A DNA stretch of 64,000 nt from Polyangiaceae bacterium (GTDB taxonomy: Bacteria > Myxococcota_A > Polyangia > Polyangiales > Polyangiaceae), in NCBI GenBank assembly GCA_016712345.1, contig JADJRH010000011.1:3782001-3846000 (forward strand). The letters run 5' to 3'. Both the position numbers and the translations under genes were made by a program. Below are positions 22,993 to 31,220 of this stretch, one piece after another (the stretch's first letter is position 1; each line of letters opens with the position of its first letter). A model generated the notes under the pieces. That model did not search any database, was not told the origin of the DNA, and saw only the letters and a program-made list of their open reading frames with translations.

Positions 22993-23060
22993 TGCTCACC
23001 CAATATCTTGATTGCGACCCGTGAAGATCTGGGCAGATCTGTCCGTGGCCACGGGCTCAT
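22989..23060 (-). CDS. R10 leader peptide ORF (23 aa)
   Basis: ATG at 23060 after GGGAGAAC, coding MSPWPRTDLPRSSRV..., ending TGA at 22991-22989 as part of ATGA at the start of the two-domain gene. The repeat is degenerate at the junction and has no clear GTTRRRY, yet the coupling is kept. Confidence 0.5.
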   Translation of the reverse strand: MSPWPRTDLPRSSRVAIKILGEQ

Positions 23061-23140
23061 GTTCTCCCGGTTGTCTCAAGTAAGCAAGCCCGAATTTCAT
23101 CGGCCGTCGGGCATTTCTTTTACGCGGGGGCGACGGTGAG
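23026..23140 (-). repeat. R element copy 10 (partial)
   Basis: Leader-proximal 110 bp only: CTCATGTTCTCCCGGTTGTC, AAGTAAGCAAGCCCGAATTTC, CATTTCTTTTACGCG. Marks the right limit of the cassette-type region. Confidence 0.82.
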
Positions 23141-23189
23141 GCCGCGGGACGTTCACTTGCGCGAACGAACAGCGACGCTGTAATGGCGG

Positions 23190-23251
23190 CTGACGCTGCG
23201 ACGCTCTGACGCTGCGGCGCTCTGACGCTGCGACACTCTGACGCTGCGACG
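23190..23251. repeat. 16-bp tandem repeat (about 4 units)
   Basis: Four near-identical units of CTGACGCTGCGACGCT, starting at 23190, 23206, 23222 and 23238. Lies in the junction between the cassette region and the penicillin-acylase gene. Confidence 0.9.
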
Positions 23252-23303
23252 AATTGGAGCACCCTGTGCGCGCGCCGTTCTCGTACTTTGCGGGGAATCA
23301 GTT

Positions 23304-25670
23304 ATGCGAAAAGCCACTCTCCTCCCTTTCTTTCTTTTGGCCACTTCCTGCACGGATCTGGAGAGCCTGCCCGCTCCTTCCGATGGAGTCCGAATCCAGC
23401 GCACTTCCCACGGCGTTGTCCACGTGACGGCGCCCGATCACGAGGGGCTCGGGCTCGGGGTGGGGTACGCGTTCACCGAGGACAACCGCTGTCTCCTGGC
23501 TCACCGCGTCGAGCAGGTGAACGGACGGCTGGCGGCGCAGCTGGGGGCGGACACGCCGGTGCGGACGGCGGACGCGTCGGTGGAGCTGACGGCGCTCGGG
23601 TCGGATCTGTTCTATCGCGGCTACTTCGATATGGAGGTCATCCGGGCAGGGTTTGAGGCGGGGGCGGCCCCGGTGCGGGATCTGGCCCGCGGGTACGCCG
23701 CCGGGGTCAATAGGTACAGGGCGGAGCACCCGGATCTACCGCCCTGTGAGGTGGACTTCCAGGGGGACGTGACCGAGGACGACATGTACAGGATGTGGGT
23801 CGCGACGGCGGCGCTTGCGAGCGGTGAGATGCTGTCTCCGTTCGTCGTTGCGGCCGCACCGCCGGGGGCGCCGAAGAGCAAGCCGCTCTCCTCCGGCCTG
23901 CCGTCGCTCGACGCGCCCTCCTTCCCTCACCTGGCCGGCCCTTTCGGGAGCAACGCCTGGGCACTGGGGCGCAACGCGACGCAGGACGGGCATGGGCTGC
24001 ACCTCTACAATCCGCACTTCCCTTGGAGCGGGGCGCAGAGGCTCTACGTGATCCACCTGACCATCCCGGGCAAGCTCGACGTGATGGGGGCGGCGCTCGG
24101 CGGGTTCCCGGTGCCGCTCGCGGGGTTCAACAGGCACGTGGCGTGGGGGCTCACGTTCTCGACGGCGGCGCGGTATACGCTGTCTCAGCTCGCGCTCGTG
24201 GAGGGGGATCCTCGGAAGTACACAGTCGACGGGGAGGTGCTCGAAATAAAGGAGGAGCCGATCGAGATCGCTGTGGCGGGCGAGGACGCGCCGCGCGTGG
24301 TGCCGTTCTATAGGTCGGCGGATGGGCCGATCGTGGCGGCGCCGGCGTTCGGGCTCGGGTGGACGCAGGGGCGGGCCTTCGCTGTGCACGATGTGAACGC
24401 CGATAACACGCGGGTGGTGCAGCAGTTCCTGGAACTCGCGGAGGCTGGGAGCATCGACCACGTGCGGGACGCGCTCGCGATGACCCGCGGAGTCCCCTGG
24501 TCGTACACGCTCGCCGTGGACGACGCGGGCGACGTGCTGTTCGGCGATCTCTCGTCGGCGCCGAACGTGCCGACCGAACTCATTGAGGCGTGTGGCGATT
24601 CCCCCTTCGCACAGAGCCTGCGGCCGTTTGGCGTGTTCGTGCTGGACGGGTCGAAGGGTGAGTGCCGCTGGGAGGGGCCGATGCCGCCGGAGGGGCTGCC
24701 CGTCGCGCAGCGGACGGACTACCTCGCCAACAGCAACAACACCTACGAGGCGCCGCACCACGATGAGCGCGTGCACTGGGCGTCGCTCATCTTCGGGCCG
24801 TGTGAGGAGCCGCTGAGCCTGCGAGCCGGGGTGAGCCTGGACATGATCACGCGCCGGATCGAGGGGAGCGACGGCCTGGGGGCCCCGATGTTCACCCCGG
24901 AGCTGGCGCTGGAGGTGTTCCAGGGGGAGCGCAACCGCGCGGCGGAGCTGCTCGTCGCGGAGATCGTCGCCGACTGCGAGGCCAACCCCTTGGGGACGTG
25001 GGGCGGCGTGGACGTCGATCTGACGGAGACGTGCGCGGCGCTCGGCGCGTGGGACCGGCGCAACACGGTGGAGAGCCGCGGCGCTCACGTGTTCGCCGGG
25101 ATGTGGACGGCACTTACGGAAGCGGGGGTCGCCGACGAGCTGTTCCTGGTGCCCGCGACGCTGGCCGAGCCGCTCACGACGCCGGCCGGGTACACCGAGG
25201 ACGCGGCGGCGCGGGAGAAGGTTCGGGCCGCGCTGGCGCGGGTCACCCTCGCGCTCGGCGACGCGGGGATCGCGCCGGACGCGCGCTGGGGCGACGTGAA
25301 CGTGGTGGACGCGGGCGGCGCGCGGTTCGGGGTGCCGGGCGGCCAGGGGCGAGAGGGTGTGTTCGACTCTATCAGCGGAGAGGAGGCGCTCTCGTCGTTC
25401 AACGGGTGGTCGGCGTCGCTGGGCGGGGTTGCGCCGGAGTCGCTCTACGGGGCGAGCTACCTGCACCTCGTCGACCTCGGACCGGACGGGCCGGCGGCGA
25501 AGGGTCTCTTGACGTATTCGCAGGCCACGGAGCCGGCGTCGCCGTGGTACCGGGATCAGCTCGGCGCGTACGCGGCGGGGGAGTGGTTCGACCTTCCGTT
25601 CAGCGAGGACCAGATCGCCGTTGACCCTGGCCTCTCGGATGTCGTGGAACTCGATCCGGCGACACCCTGA
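23304..25670 (+). CDS. penicillin acylase-family N-terminal nucleophile amidohydrolase
   Basis: 788 residues with a lipoprotein-type signal (LLPFFLLATSC). The alpha-chain region contains GYAFTEDNRCLLAHRVEQVNGRL; the autocatalytic site is in GPFGSNAWALG, where the Ser becomes the beta-chain N-terminal nucleophile; next comes HLYNPHFPWSGAQRLY. Family members hydrolyse beta-lactam side chains, acyl-homoserine lactones or lipopeptide acyl chains; the substrate cannot be read from sequence. GC and third-position GC are much higher than in the left region, marking a change of DNA origin. Confidence 0.93.
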   Translation: MRKATLLPFFLLATSCTDLESLPAPSDGVRIQRTSHGVVHVTAPDHEGLGLGVGYAFTEDNRCLLAHRVEQVNGRLAAQLGADTPVRTADASVELTALGSDLFYRGYFDMEVIRAGFEAGAAPVRDLARGYAAGVNRYRAEHPDLPPCEVDFQGDVTEDDMYRMWVATAALASGEMLSPFVVAAAPPGAPKSKPLSSGLPSLDAPSFPHLAGPFGSNAWALGRNATQDGHGLHLYNPHFPWSGAQRLYVIHLTIPGKLDVMGAALGGFPVPLAGFNRHVAWGLTFSTAARYTLSQLALVEGDPRKYTVDGEVLEIKEEPIEIAVAGEDAPRVVPFYRSADGPIVAAPAFGLGWTQGRAFAVHDVNADNTRVVQQFLELAEAGSIDHVRDALAMTRGVPWSYTLAVDDAGDVLFGDLSSAPNVPTELIEACGDSPFAQSLRPFGVFVLDGSKGECRWEGPMPPEGLPVAQRTDYLANSNNTYEAPHHDERVHWASLIFGPCEEPLSLRAGVSLDMITRRIEGSDGLGAPMFTPELALEVFQGERNRAAELLVAEIVADCEANPLGTWGGVDVDLTETCAALGAWDRRNTVESRGAHVFAGMWTALTEAGVADELFLVPATLAEPLTTPAGYTEDAAAREKVRAALARVTLALGDAGIAPDARWGDVNVVDAGGARFGVPGGQGREGVFDSISGEEALSSFNGWSASLGGVAPESLYGASYLHLVDLGPDGPAAKGLLTYSQATEPASPWYRDQLGAYAAGEWFDLPFSEDQIAVDPGLSDVVELDPATP

Positions 25671-25718
25671 GGGCGCGAGGGGGGCGAGAGGGGCGCGGGG
25701 GGCGCGCTTGCGCGCGGC

Positions 25719-25970
25719 TAGTTCCGCACGAAGAGGTCAATCAGGGCCAAACTTCTGACGAGCGGAACTAGTGCACCGATTCCGTAGAACTGATGGGTTC
25801 AGATGAATTGCAGCAAGGGTTCGTTGCTTTATCAACTCGGTGCACTAGGGCCGCGCCTGCGCGGCCGGGGTGTGGGGCGAATGCCCCACGGAAACAAAAC
25901 TAGTACCGCGATTTCGAGCGCTGCGAAGCAGCGGCAATCAACCCATCGGGTTGATTGAATCGCGGTACTA
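25719..25970. repeat. cluster of three TAGT/ACTA inverted-repeat elements
   Basis: Element a: TAGTTCCGC...GCGGAACTA (25719-25770). Element b: TAGTGCACCGA...TCGGTGCACTA (25769-25847), sharing the ACTAGT with element a, with inner hairpins near GAACTGATGGGTTC and GCAGC-AAGGGTTC-GTTGC. Element c: TAGTACCGCGATT...AATCGCGGTACTA (25901-25970), with inner hairpins CGCTGC-GAA-GCAGCG and TCAACCC-ATC-GGGTTGA. Between b and c lie GGCCGCGC...GCGCGGCC-type and GGGGC-GAAT-GCCCC hairpins like those before 21976. This fills most of the 405-bp gap 25671-26075. Confidence 0.8.
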
Positions 25971-26075
25971 GGCGCTTGTCGCTATCTTGAGCCCGATCCT
26001 CAGACCACAGGGACGCCACCCAGTTTGGCCTTGACCTCCAGAGCGACTTGCCACCAATCTTCGGCCAGAGAAACC

Positions 26076-26663
26076 ATGCGATCCTCGCCCCGCTTCCTCG
26101 CCGCCCTCCTCGCCTCGCTCGCCCTCGTCGCGTGCGGCGACGACACCCCACAAGCCTCCACAGGCACCGGCGGCGCCGCGGGCGATCCTGGCTCCGCGGG
26201 CGGCGGCACCGGGGGCGCCGCGGGCGATCCTGGCTCCGCGGGCGGCGGCACCGGGGGCGCCGAGCCCGACCCGCAGCCCGCAAAGTGCAGCTCGGACGTC
26301 GTCACCGACGACTTCTCTCCCGGGATGATGAAGGTCGGCGACGGTGGATATTCGGTGTCGCTCCTCGATAGCGTACCAGCCCCGCCCGCCGAGGGAGACA
26401 ACGCGTGGACTGTCCTGGTGCTGGACCCGGAGGGCAACGCGCGGGACGGGCTCACGATCGATGTCTATCCGTTCATGCCGGACCACGGGCACGGCACCGC
26501 GGTGCAGGCGGTCGTCACTCCCACAGGATCGGATGGAACCTACGGGATCGAGCCGCTCAACCTCTTCATGTCCGGTGTCTGGGTGGTCCGGCTCAAGCTG
26601 ATCGATCCCGAGACCTCAGCGGAGCTGGACGTCGTCCGCTACGCCTTCTGCATTAAGAAGTGA
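26076..26663 (+). CDS. YtkA/FixH-like lipoprotein
   Basis: 195 residues. Lipoprotein signal LLASLALVACGDD; a Gly/Ala/Asp linker with a 13-residue repeat (GGAAGDPGSAGGGT); then a beta-sandwich domain with YSVSLLDSVPAPPAEGDNAW, LTIDVYPFMPDHGHGT (the His-rich signature of YtkA/FixH-type domains) and VVRLKLIDPETS. Proteins of this type sit near copper or redox systems. AGAGA lies near the start ATG at 26076; longer in-frame readings are excluded. Confidence 0.75.
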   Translation: MRSSPRFLAALLASLALVACGDDTPQASTGTGGAAGDPGSAGGGTGGAAGDPGSAGGGTGGAEPDPQPAKCSSDVVTDDFSPGMMKVGDGGYSVSLLDSVPAPPAEGDNAWTVLVLDPEGNARDGLTIDVYPFMPDHGHGTAVQAVVTPTGSDGTYGIEPLNLFMSGVWVVRLKLIDPETSAELDVVRYAFCIKK

Positions 26664-26699
26664 CGGCGTTGCCCCGGGCGCCGCTCGGCACCCTCGACA

Positions 26700-27947
26700 T
26701 CACGGCAGGGCCGCCGCCCGCCCCGGCGACAGGAAGTCCCGCGGCACATCAAGGTTCACCCCGAAGAGGGCCGTCAGCTCCAGCGCCCGCACGTGTTCGA
26801 GGCCGACGAACGCGAGGTAGGTGAAATACGTGCCTGTCGCCTGGAGCCCCAGGGTGCACGCCGAGCGCGCGCAGGGAAAGTCCTGGGCGAACGCAATCCC
26901 GAGCGCATGCGTGTGAAGCGCGGAAAGCTTGCGGTCCCGTGTAACGTATTCCAGCGGCGCCAGCTCAAAGTAACGCGGCCGATAAAAGCTGGCCTCCCCC
27001 TGGGTGTAGTAGCGATACCGCAGCGACAGGACTCCGTCTTTCGTGATGTCGATCGCGATGTCGGGCTCGATCGCGTGCGATGCGAGGCCCCACGAGTCGA
27101 AGTAGAAACGGTACTTCGCGCCGAGCGACACGCCGCCCGGGCCCGCCATGCGCCCGAGGGCCGTTGCGGCGTGGCGATACCGCTCGTCGGGAACCTGCTC
27201 CGGGACGCAGAACGGAGCGCCGCCGGCGCAGATCCCCTGTCCGCCGATGGCCACCCACCGGTACGGGCTCGCCTGGTATCCCTGGATCGTCGAGGTTTCC
27301 CAGGAGAGTTCGGCGATGGCCGACCTGCTCAGAACCTGCGTGACCGCGAACCTGCCGCCGAGGCTCCACTGCGGCTGCTTGAACCACGGATCGCCGGCGC
27401 GGCCGACCGTGTCCCGGCTTCCGAAGACGGTGAGCGCCAGGGTGGTGTTTTTTCGGAAGAGGTCGAGCGCCCCGCGGAGGACGCCGCCGTGCGACTCGTA
27501 GTCGGGTTCGACCGAATAGCGGTAGCTGCCGGTCAGCGTCGCGGCGTCGCGCTCGTAGCCGGCGCCGGCCTGGATCTCGTGGCGCTGCTCCTCAATGGGA
27601 CGCGTCGCCGCGGTCACAACGTCGATCGACGCGCCCGTCCAGACGTCGACGGCATAGGCAGCGTCGACGCTGACGGCGTCGCCGACCTTTCCCGAAACGC
27701 GCGTCCGGGGAGAAACGACCGTCGTGGCGTCGCTGTCGGTCCTCACGTAGATGGATTGCGCCGCGATGACCTCCGCGGACGGCCGCCCCGCACAGGCTGT
27801 CACCAACACGAGGAGGCCGGCGCCCGCAGCGGACCAGGTCGCGCGCGGAGACGTGCCCGCGGGCGGCGTGGCCCTCGCTCCGCGATGCGGCTCGCCGACG
27901 GCCGCGGGCAAGGGCACATCTCCTCTCGTCGGGTTGGTCCGGGGCAA
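26700..27947 (-). CDS. DUF3570-family outer-membrane beta-barrel protein
   Basis: Up to 415 residues. After a signal/lipobox-like stretch (LLVLVTACAG) come many short amphipathic strands typical of a barrel (SIYVRTDSDATTVVSPRTRV, VDAAYAVDVWTGASIDVVTAAT, GSYRYSVEPDYESHG), the conserved DUF3570 opening in which Asp/Thr-rich strands are spaced regularly. The first 40 residues may not be translated; the start is uncertain (TTG at 27947 or an internal GTG/TTG after GAGGAG). Last gene of the leftward cluster, 11 bp after the CxxCH lipoprotein. Usually paired with DUF4266, present here at 30972. Confidence 0.8.
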   Translation of the reverse strand: MPRTNPTRGDVPLPAAVGEPHRGARATPPAGTSPRATWSAAGAGLLVLVTACAGRPSAEVIAAQSIYVRTDSDATTVVSPRTRVSGKVGDAVSVDAAYAVDVWTGASIDVVTAATRPIEEQRHEIQAGAGYERDAATLTGSYRYSVEPDYESHGGVLRGALDLFRKNTTLALTVFGSRDTVGRAGDPWFKQPQWSLGGRFAVTQVLSRSAIAELSWETSTIQGYQASPYRWVAIGGQGICAGGAPFCVPEQVPDERYRHAATALGRMAGPGGVSLGAKYRFYFDSWGLASHAIEPDIAIDITKDGVLSLRYRYYTQGEASFYRPRYFELAPLEYVTRDRKLSALHTHALGIAFAQDFPCARSACTLGLQATGTYFTYLAFVGLEHVRALELTALFGVNLDVPRDFLSPGRAAALP

Positions 27948-27958
27948 GCGATGGGCGC

Positions 27959-28804
27959 TCAGTCGGAGACCTTGATCGTACTCGGCACGACCTCCAGGCT
28001 CGTGCGGATGTACTCGACAACGCGCTCAATCTCGGCGCGCGAATAGACCTTGTGGTAACCCACCATGTTTGAGTAGGCGCTGCCGTCGTCGAGCAAGCCC
28101 GTCTTGCCGAAGGCGACGGTGCGCATCTGCGCGGCGGCCGGGTAATCGAGCCAGTTCGACGCGTCTCGCGGTGATCCCGGCAAGAGGTAGAGCTTGAACT
28201 TCGTGAGATCGGGACCGTCCTGACCCCACACAGCGTGACAGTTGGTGCACGAGCGCGGACCCGTCTCGGGGAGCGCCTCCTCGTAGATCTGCTTGCCCGT
28301 CTTGCCGGAGTCTTTGGGGAGGACGACGCAGGAGATGCCGTTGCACCCGTTCACGCCGGCGCAGGTGTGCTCGGTCAGTACCCCCGGATCCCAGTCGCCG
28401 TAGGAGAAGCCCGCGCAGCTGTTCACGCCCGAACAGGCCCCGTGGATCTGGGTGAAGCCGCCGCGGGCGTCACACTCCGCCTTGATCTCAGCGAAGCTCT
28501 TGTTGCCCTCGACCTCGCTGATAATCGTCGGACCGCCGCCGGAGGCGCCGCCGCCGCCGGAGGCGCCGCCGCTGCCCGCCGTACCGCCGGCCGTGCCGCC
28601 TGTGCCGCTGGTAGAGGTCGTGGATCCTCCGGTCCCGGTGGTGCCGCAGATGGGAGGGTCGGGCTCGGGCTGCGCGCCGCCGTCGCAGCCGCCGCCCAAC
28701 AACCCCATCATCGCCGCTGCCAGCAGCAAGCTGGACGGGCCCTTCAACGCATCTCCGTGAGCGGACGGCGTGACGCTCGCCGCCGGATCGTAGCTCGACT
28801 CCAT
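27959..28804 (-). CDS. CxxCH (heme c-type) lipoprotein with Gly-rich linker
   Basis: 281 residues. ATG 28804 has AAGGAGAA upstream. Lipobox-like LLGGGC, a Gly/Ser/Thr-rich linker, then two or three Cys-rich segments (ACSGVNSCAGFSYGDWD, HTCAGVNGCNGISC) and one c-type heme motif CTNCH (about residue 186) with a distal Met candidate (NMVGYHKVY). It is likely a periplasmic or outer-membrane electron carrier. Fits the redox theme of the surrounding cluster. Confidence 0.78.
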   Translation of the reverse strand: MESSYDPAASVTPSAHGDALKGPSSLLLAAAMMGLLGGGCDGGAQPEPDPPICGTTGTGGSTTSTSGTGGTAGGTAGSGGASGGGGASGGGPTIISEVEGNKSFAEIKAECDARGGFTQIHGACSGVNSCAGFSYGDWDPGVLTEHTCAGVNGCNGISCVVLPKDSGKTGKQIYEEALPETGPRSCTNCHAVWGQDGPDLTKFKLYLLPGSPRDASNWLDYPAAAQMRTVAFGKTGLLDDGSAYSNMVGYHKVYSRAEIERVVEYIRTSLEVVPSTIKVSD

Positions 28805-28954
28805 CGGTGGTTCTCCTTCGTCGGGGCGCCGTTTACCGCGCTGACACCGCTGCGCCCGGGAAACGAACGGCGAACCCTAGGGCACCTGGACTGCGGTCGG
28901 CAACGGCCCCGAATGCGTCATGATGACGCACTCCGCACGCGGCGGCGCGCCCCG

Positions 28955-29584
28955 TCACTCCCAGTCGATCGCCATGTCATGGAAGTTCGGCGCGTCCGGG
29001 GGCGACAGGTCCACTCCGGGCTCCGCCAAGACGAAGGGGATGCCCAGGGTCACGCCAGCGCCGCTGCGGTCCGTCAGCTCGAGCTGGATCGTGTAGTCCG
29101 CAGCGGGGGACGGGCAGCCGGCGGCGTCGGTGACGTCCCACCGTACCTCGTGCGTCTCGTGCGCGACCTTCGTCGGACCGGTGATCGCGTCGACGACGTT
29201 GCCGCCGGAGGCCTCGTTGAACGAAAGGAGCCATTTGGCCCGCGTCGTGCCCCAGCGTTCGAGCGTCTTGACGAACTGACCCTGACCGTTCTGGATCCAA
29301 ATGGCCCCCACATTCCGCGGGGCGAACTGGCCCCCCACCGCCGACGTGCGCACCCGGAAGCGGAAACCCGCTGTCACCGCCGCCCCGCCGCACGCGTCGG
29401 GAGTGCCGGCGTCCTCGGGCTCGAAGAGGTCAACAGGGGGCTCGTCGGCGCCCTCGCTCTGGATGTAGTCGGAGGGAATGCTCGGCTGGAAACACCCCAT
29501 CCCGAGGAGCGACAGGCACGCGGCAACGCTGCGGCAAATCCTCGCCGCGGCGGCGCGGCGGCGGCGCGAGGAGCGGCGGCTCAT
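28955..29584 (-). CDS. DUF2271 domain periplasmic protein
   Basis: 209 residues. Lipobox-like LLGMGC, then the DUF2271 landmarks: GGQFAPRNVGAIWIQNGQGQFVKTLERW, VDAITGPTKVAHETHEVRWDVTDAAG and YTIQLELTDRSGAG. DUF2271 proteins are encoded with ApbE-type flavinyltransferases and PepSY/DUF4266/DUF3570 proteins in extracytosolic flavin redox loci. ATG 29584 follows GGAGG and overlaps the preceding stop (ATGA), indicating an operon. Confidence 0.85.
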   Translation of the reverse strand: MSRRSSRRRRAAAARICRSVAACLSLLGMGCFQPSIPSDYIQSEGADEPPVDLFEPEDAGTPDACGGAAVTAGFRFRVRTSAVGGQFAPRNVGAIWIQNGQGQFVKTLERWGTTRAKWLLSFNEASGGNVVDAITGPTKVAHETHEVRWDVTDAAGCPSPAADYTIQLELTDRSGAGVTLGIPFVLAEPGVDLSPPDAPNFHDMAIDWE

Positions 29585-30309
29585 TCGGCGGACCTCCGTG
29601 GGCGTAGCCGCCGCGCTCGGCGGCGGGCAGAGATGAGGATGAGCGCACCGAGGCCGGCGACCCACGCCTCTCCGCCGTGTGGAGGCCCGCAAACCGCGCA
29701 GGAGCCCGCCGTCTCCGCCGAAGAAGGGATGACTCGGCGGTGTTCGAGGACGCCGTCGCCGTCGGGCGTGGCAGACTGATCGGAGCGCACGACGCCGAGC
29801 GCGAGGGTGAGCGGCCCCTCGGGAGCGACGAACGAGAACGACAGGCTGCGAGCGCCACAGTCCTGCACGCCGAGCACTCGCCGAGGGCCGATGTCGACCG
29901 CATACACGGCGGGCGCTCCGTCAGGCACCCCCTCGCACCGCTCCTCGGCGGGCAGCGCCCCGTCGTTGGAGAGTTCGATATCAGGGTGCTCGCCGGCCGC
30001 GTTCATCAGCTCCAGGTGCAGCGCGTGCGACAGCTCGGGCGAGGTCCAGCGCAGCGTCGCGTCGTAGCGCGCCCCGGGCTGTGTCACCTCGGGAAACCCG
30101 TCGAGGAGGATCACGGGGGGCGCGCCGCCGCCGTGGCACACCCCGCATCCGTGGCCGTCGGCGGGAGATCCGGTGAAGTGGCGGCCGGCGCCTCCACCCA
30201 CCGTCGCGGGCGCCCCGAAGAGGGCGGGATCCGAGAACGCGCGCGCGGACCCGGCCCACAGGGCGGAGAGCAGCACGACGGACGCGGCCCAGGCCGCCGG
30301 GATCTTCAC
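29581..30309 (-). CDS. CxxCH protein with MYXO-CTERM-like tail
   Basis: 242 residues from GTG 30309 (overlaps the upstream stop as GTGA). Signal peptide AAWAASVVLLSALWAGSARA; a CGVCHGGG heme-type motif near residue 55; a beta-sandwich middle; C-terminal CAVCGPPHGG, a hydrophobic segment AWVAGLGALILI and Arg cluster, the Cys/TM/Arg tripartite layout of myxobacterial C-terminal sorting signals. Longer ORF readings upstream are excluded. Confidence 0.75.
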   Translation of the reverse strand: MKIPAAWAASVVLLSALWAGSARAFSDPALFGAPATVGGGAGRHFTGSPADGHGCGVCHGGGAPPVILLDGFPEVTQPGARYDATLRWTSPELSHALHLELMNAAGEHPDIELSNDGALPAEERCEGVPDGAPAVYAVDIGPRRVLGVQDCGARSLSFSFVAPEGPLTLALGVVRSDQSATPDGDGVLEHRRVIPSSAETAGSCAVCGPPHGGEAWVAGLGALILISARRRARRLRPRRSAE

Positions 30310-30791
30310 GGCTCCCCCGCCGTGGACCCGACGGCCCAGTAGAAGAGCGCCTGGTAGCGCGGGTCGCGTTTCGTCCGAAAGATCGGGCCGCCCCACGGAT
30401 CGTCGCCGGCGTGACCGGCACCGCCCGCCTCGACGGCGAGCGGCTTCCGGAGCAGGAGGGCCGCCGAGGGGCCGTCCTCCGCGAGCAACATCGAGCGGGC
30501 GCGGGTGTAGCTCAGCGCGATCTCCTCGGCGGTGGCCGGATCGTATGGGCCTGTCTCGGGGGACAGCCGCGTCCGGCCGGGGCCGTAGACGGCGAAGAAG
30601 CGATCGGGGTTCCCGTGGCAAGCAGGGAAACCACAGTCTGCGAGGAGAATGGGATACACGGTGAACTCGAAACCGGCGGGATCGGCCTCTGGCAGGGAGA
30701 GATCGCTTTCGGGGACCGCGCAGCCGGCGAACGACAGGCACGCTCCGAATAACATGCCCGCTGCAACCCGCGTGGGGAGACGGCTCCTCAC
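30306..30791 (-). CDS. lipoprotein with CGFPACHG motif
   Basis: 161 residues from GTG 30791 (GAGG 6 nt upstream). Lipobox AGMLFGACLSFAGC; a cytochrome-like DCGFPACHG (C-x4-CH rather than the standard CxxCH) followed by GNPDRFFAVYGPGRTRL and a segment ending MLLAEDG...LLLRKPLA. Found as an 'uncharacterised' protein beside CxxCH proteins in myxobacteria; heme binding is uncertain because of the wider spacing. First gene of the leftward cluster. Confidence 0.65.
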   Translation of the reverse strand: MRSRLPTRVAAGMLFGACLSFAGCAVPESDLSLPEADPAGFEFTVYPILLADCGFPACHGNPDRFFAVYGPGRTRLSPETGPYDPATAEEIALSYTRARSMLLAEDGPSAALLLRKPLAVEAGGAGHAGDDPWGGPIFRTKRDPRYQALFYWAVGSTAGEP

Positions 30792-30971
30792 GGCGCGCCT
30801 CGTGGGCCGGTCTCGACCTGGTGCGGGGCGCGCGGCTCGCCGGGGATGGACGCCTGTCGGGCCATGAAAGATACCGGCCGAGCCTAGAGGCCAGGGGCGC
30901 GCGGAGTGTGCGTCATGTTGTCGCATCGCAGGAGGTAGGCTGCGGGCCGCCGTCATGATAGGCCGCCGGGT

Positions 30972-31220
30972 GTGTCGCACCGGCGTTTGCTCCTCGAAGG
31001 TCCGCGCCGGGTTGCCGGGGTGATCGGCCTCCTCGTGGCGGCGGCGGGGCTGGCCGGCTGCGCACCCGTCGCGCCCCACGAGCGCGGCCGACTCGCCCGG
31101 CGGGGCATGGAGATCGGCGGCGCCAAGGATCTCGCGTTCGGCGAGGAGCACGCGCAGTCGTACCGCGAGGGCTCGACCGGCGGCGGGACGGCCCGCGGCG
31201 GCGGATGCGGCTGCAACTGA
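30972..31220 (+). CDS. DUF4266 lipoprotein
   Basis: About 82 residues. Signal GVIGLLVAAAGLAGC with lipobox, then the DUF4266 core APHERGRLARRGMEIGG and AQSYREGSTGGG, ending GGGCGCN. DUF4266 proteins accompany DUF3570 barrels (26700-27947 here). Divergently transcribed from the CxxCH cluster across a 180-bp intergenic region. The exact start (GTG 30972 or 31017) is not settled. Confidence 0.82.
   Translation: MSHRRLLLEGPRRVAGVIGLLVAAAGLAGCAPVAPHERGRLARRGMEIGGAKDLAFGEEHAQSYREGSTGGGTARGGGCGCN

Noticed and set aside
1..23140. CRISPR array
   Set aside because: Repeats are 100-480 bp with gene-sized spacers and no short regularly spaced direct repeats; no cas genes.
23736..25466. 576-codon minus-strand ORF
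   Set aside because: Shadow inside the penicillin-acylase gene caused by very high GC; Arg/His-rich composition.
26793..28046. 417-codon plus-strand ORF
   Set aside because: Shadow of the DUF3570 gene.
28235..29779. 514-codon plus-strand ORF
   Set aside because: Opposite strand of the DUF2271/CxxCH genes; Arg/Ala/Gly-rich without motifs.
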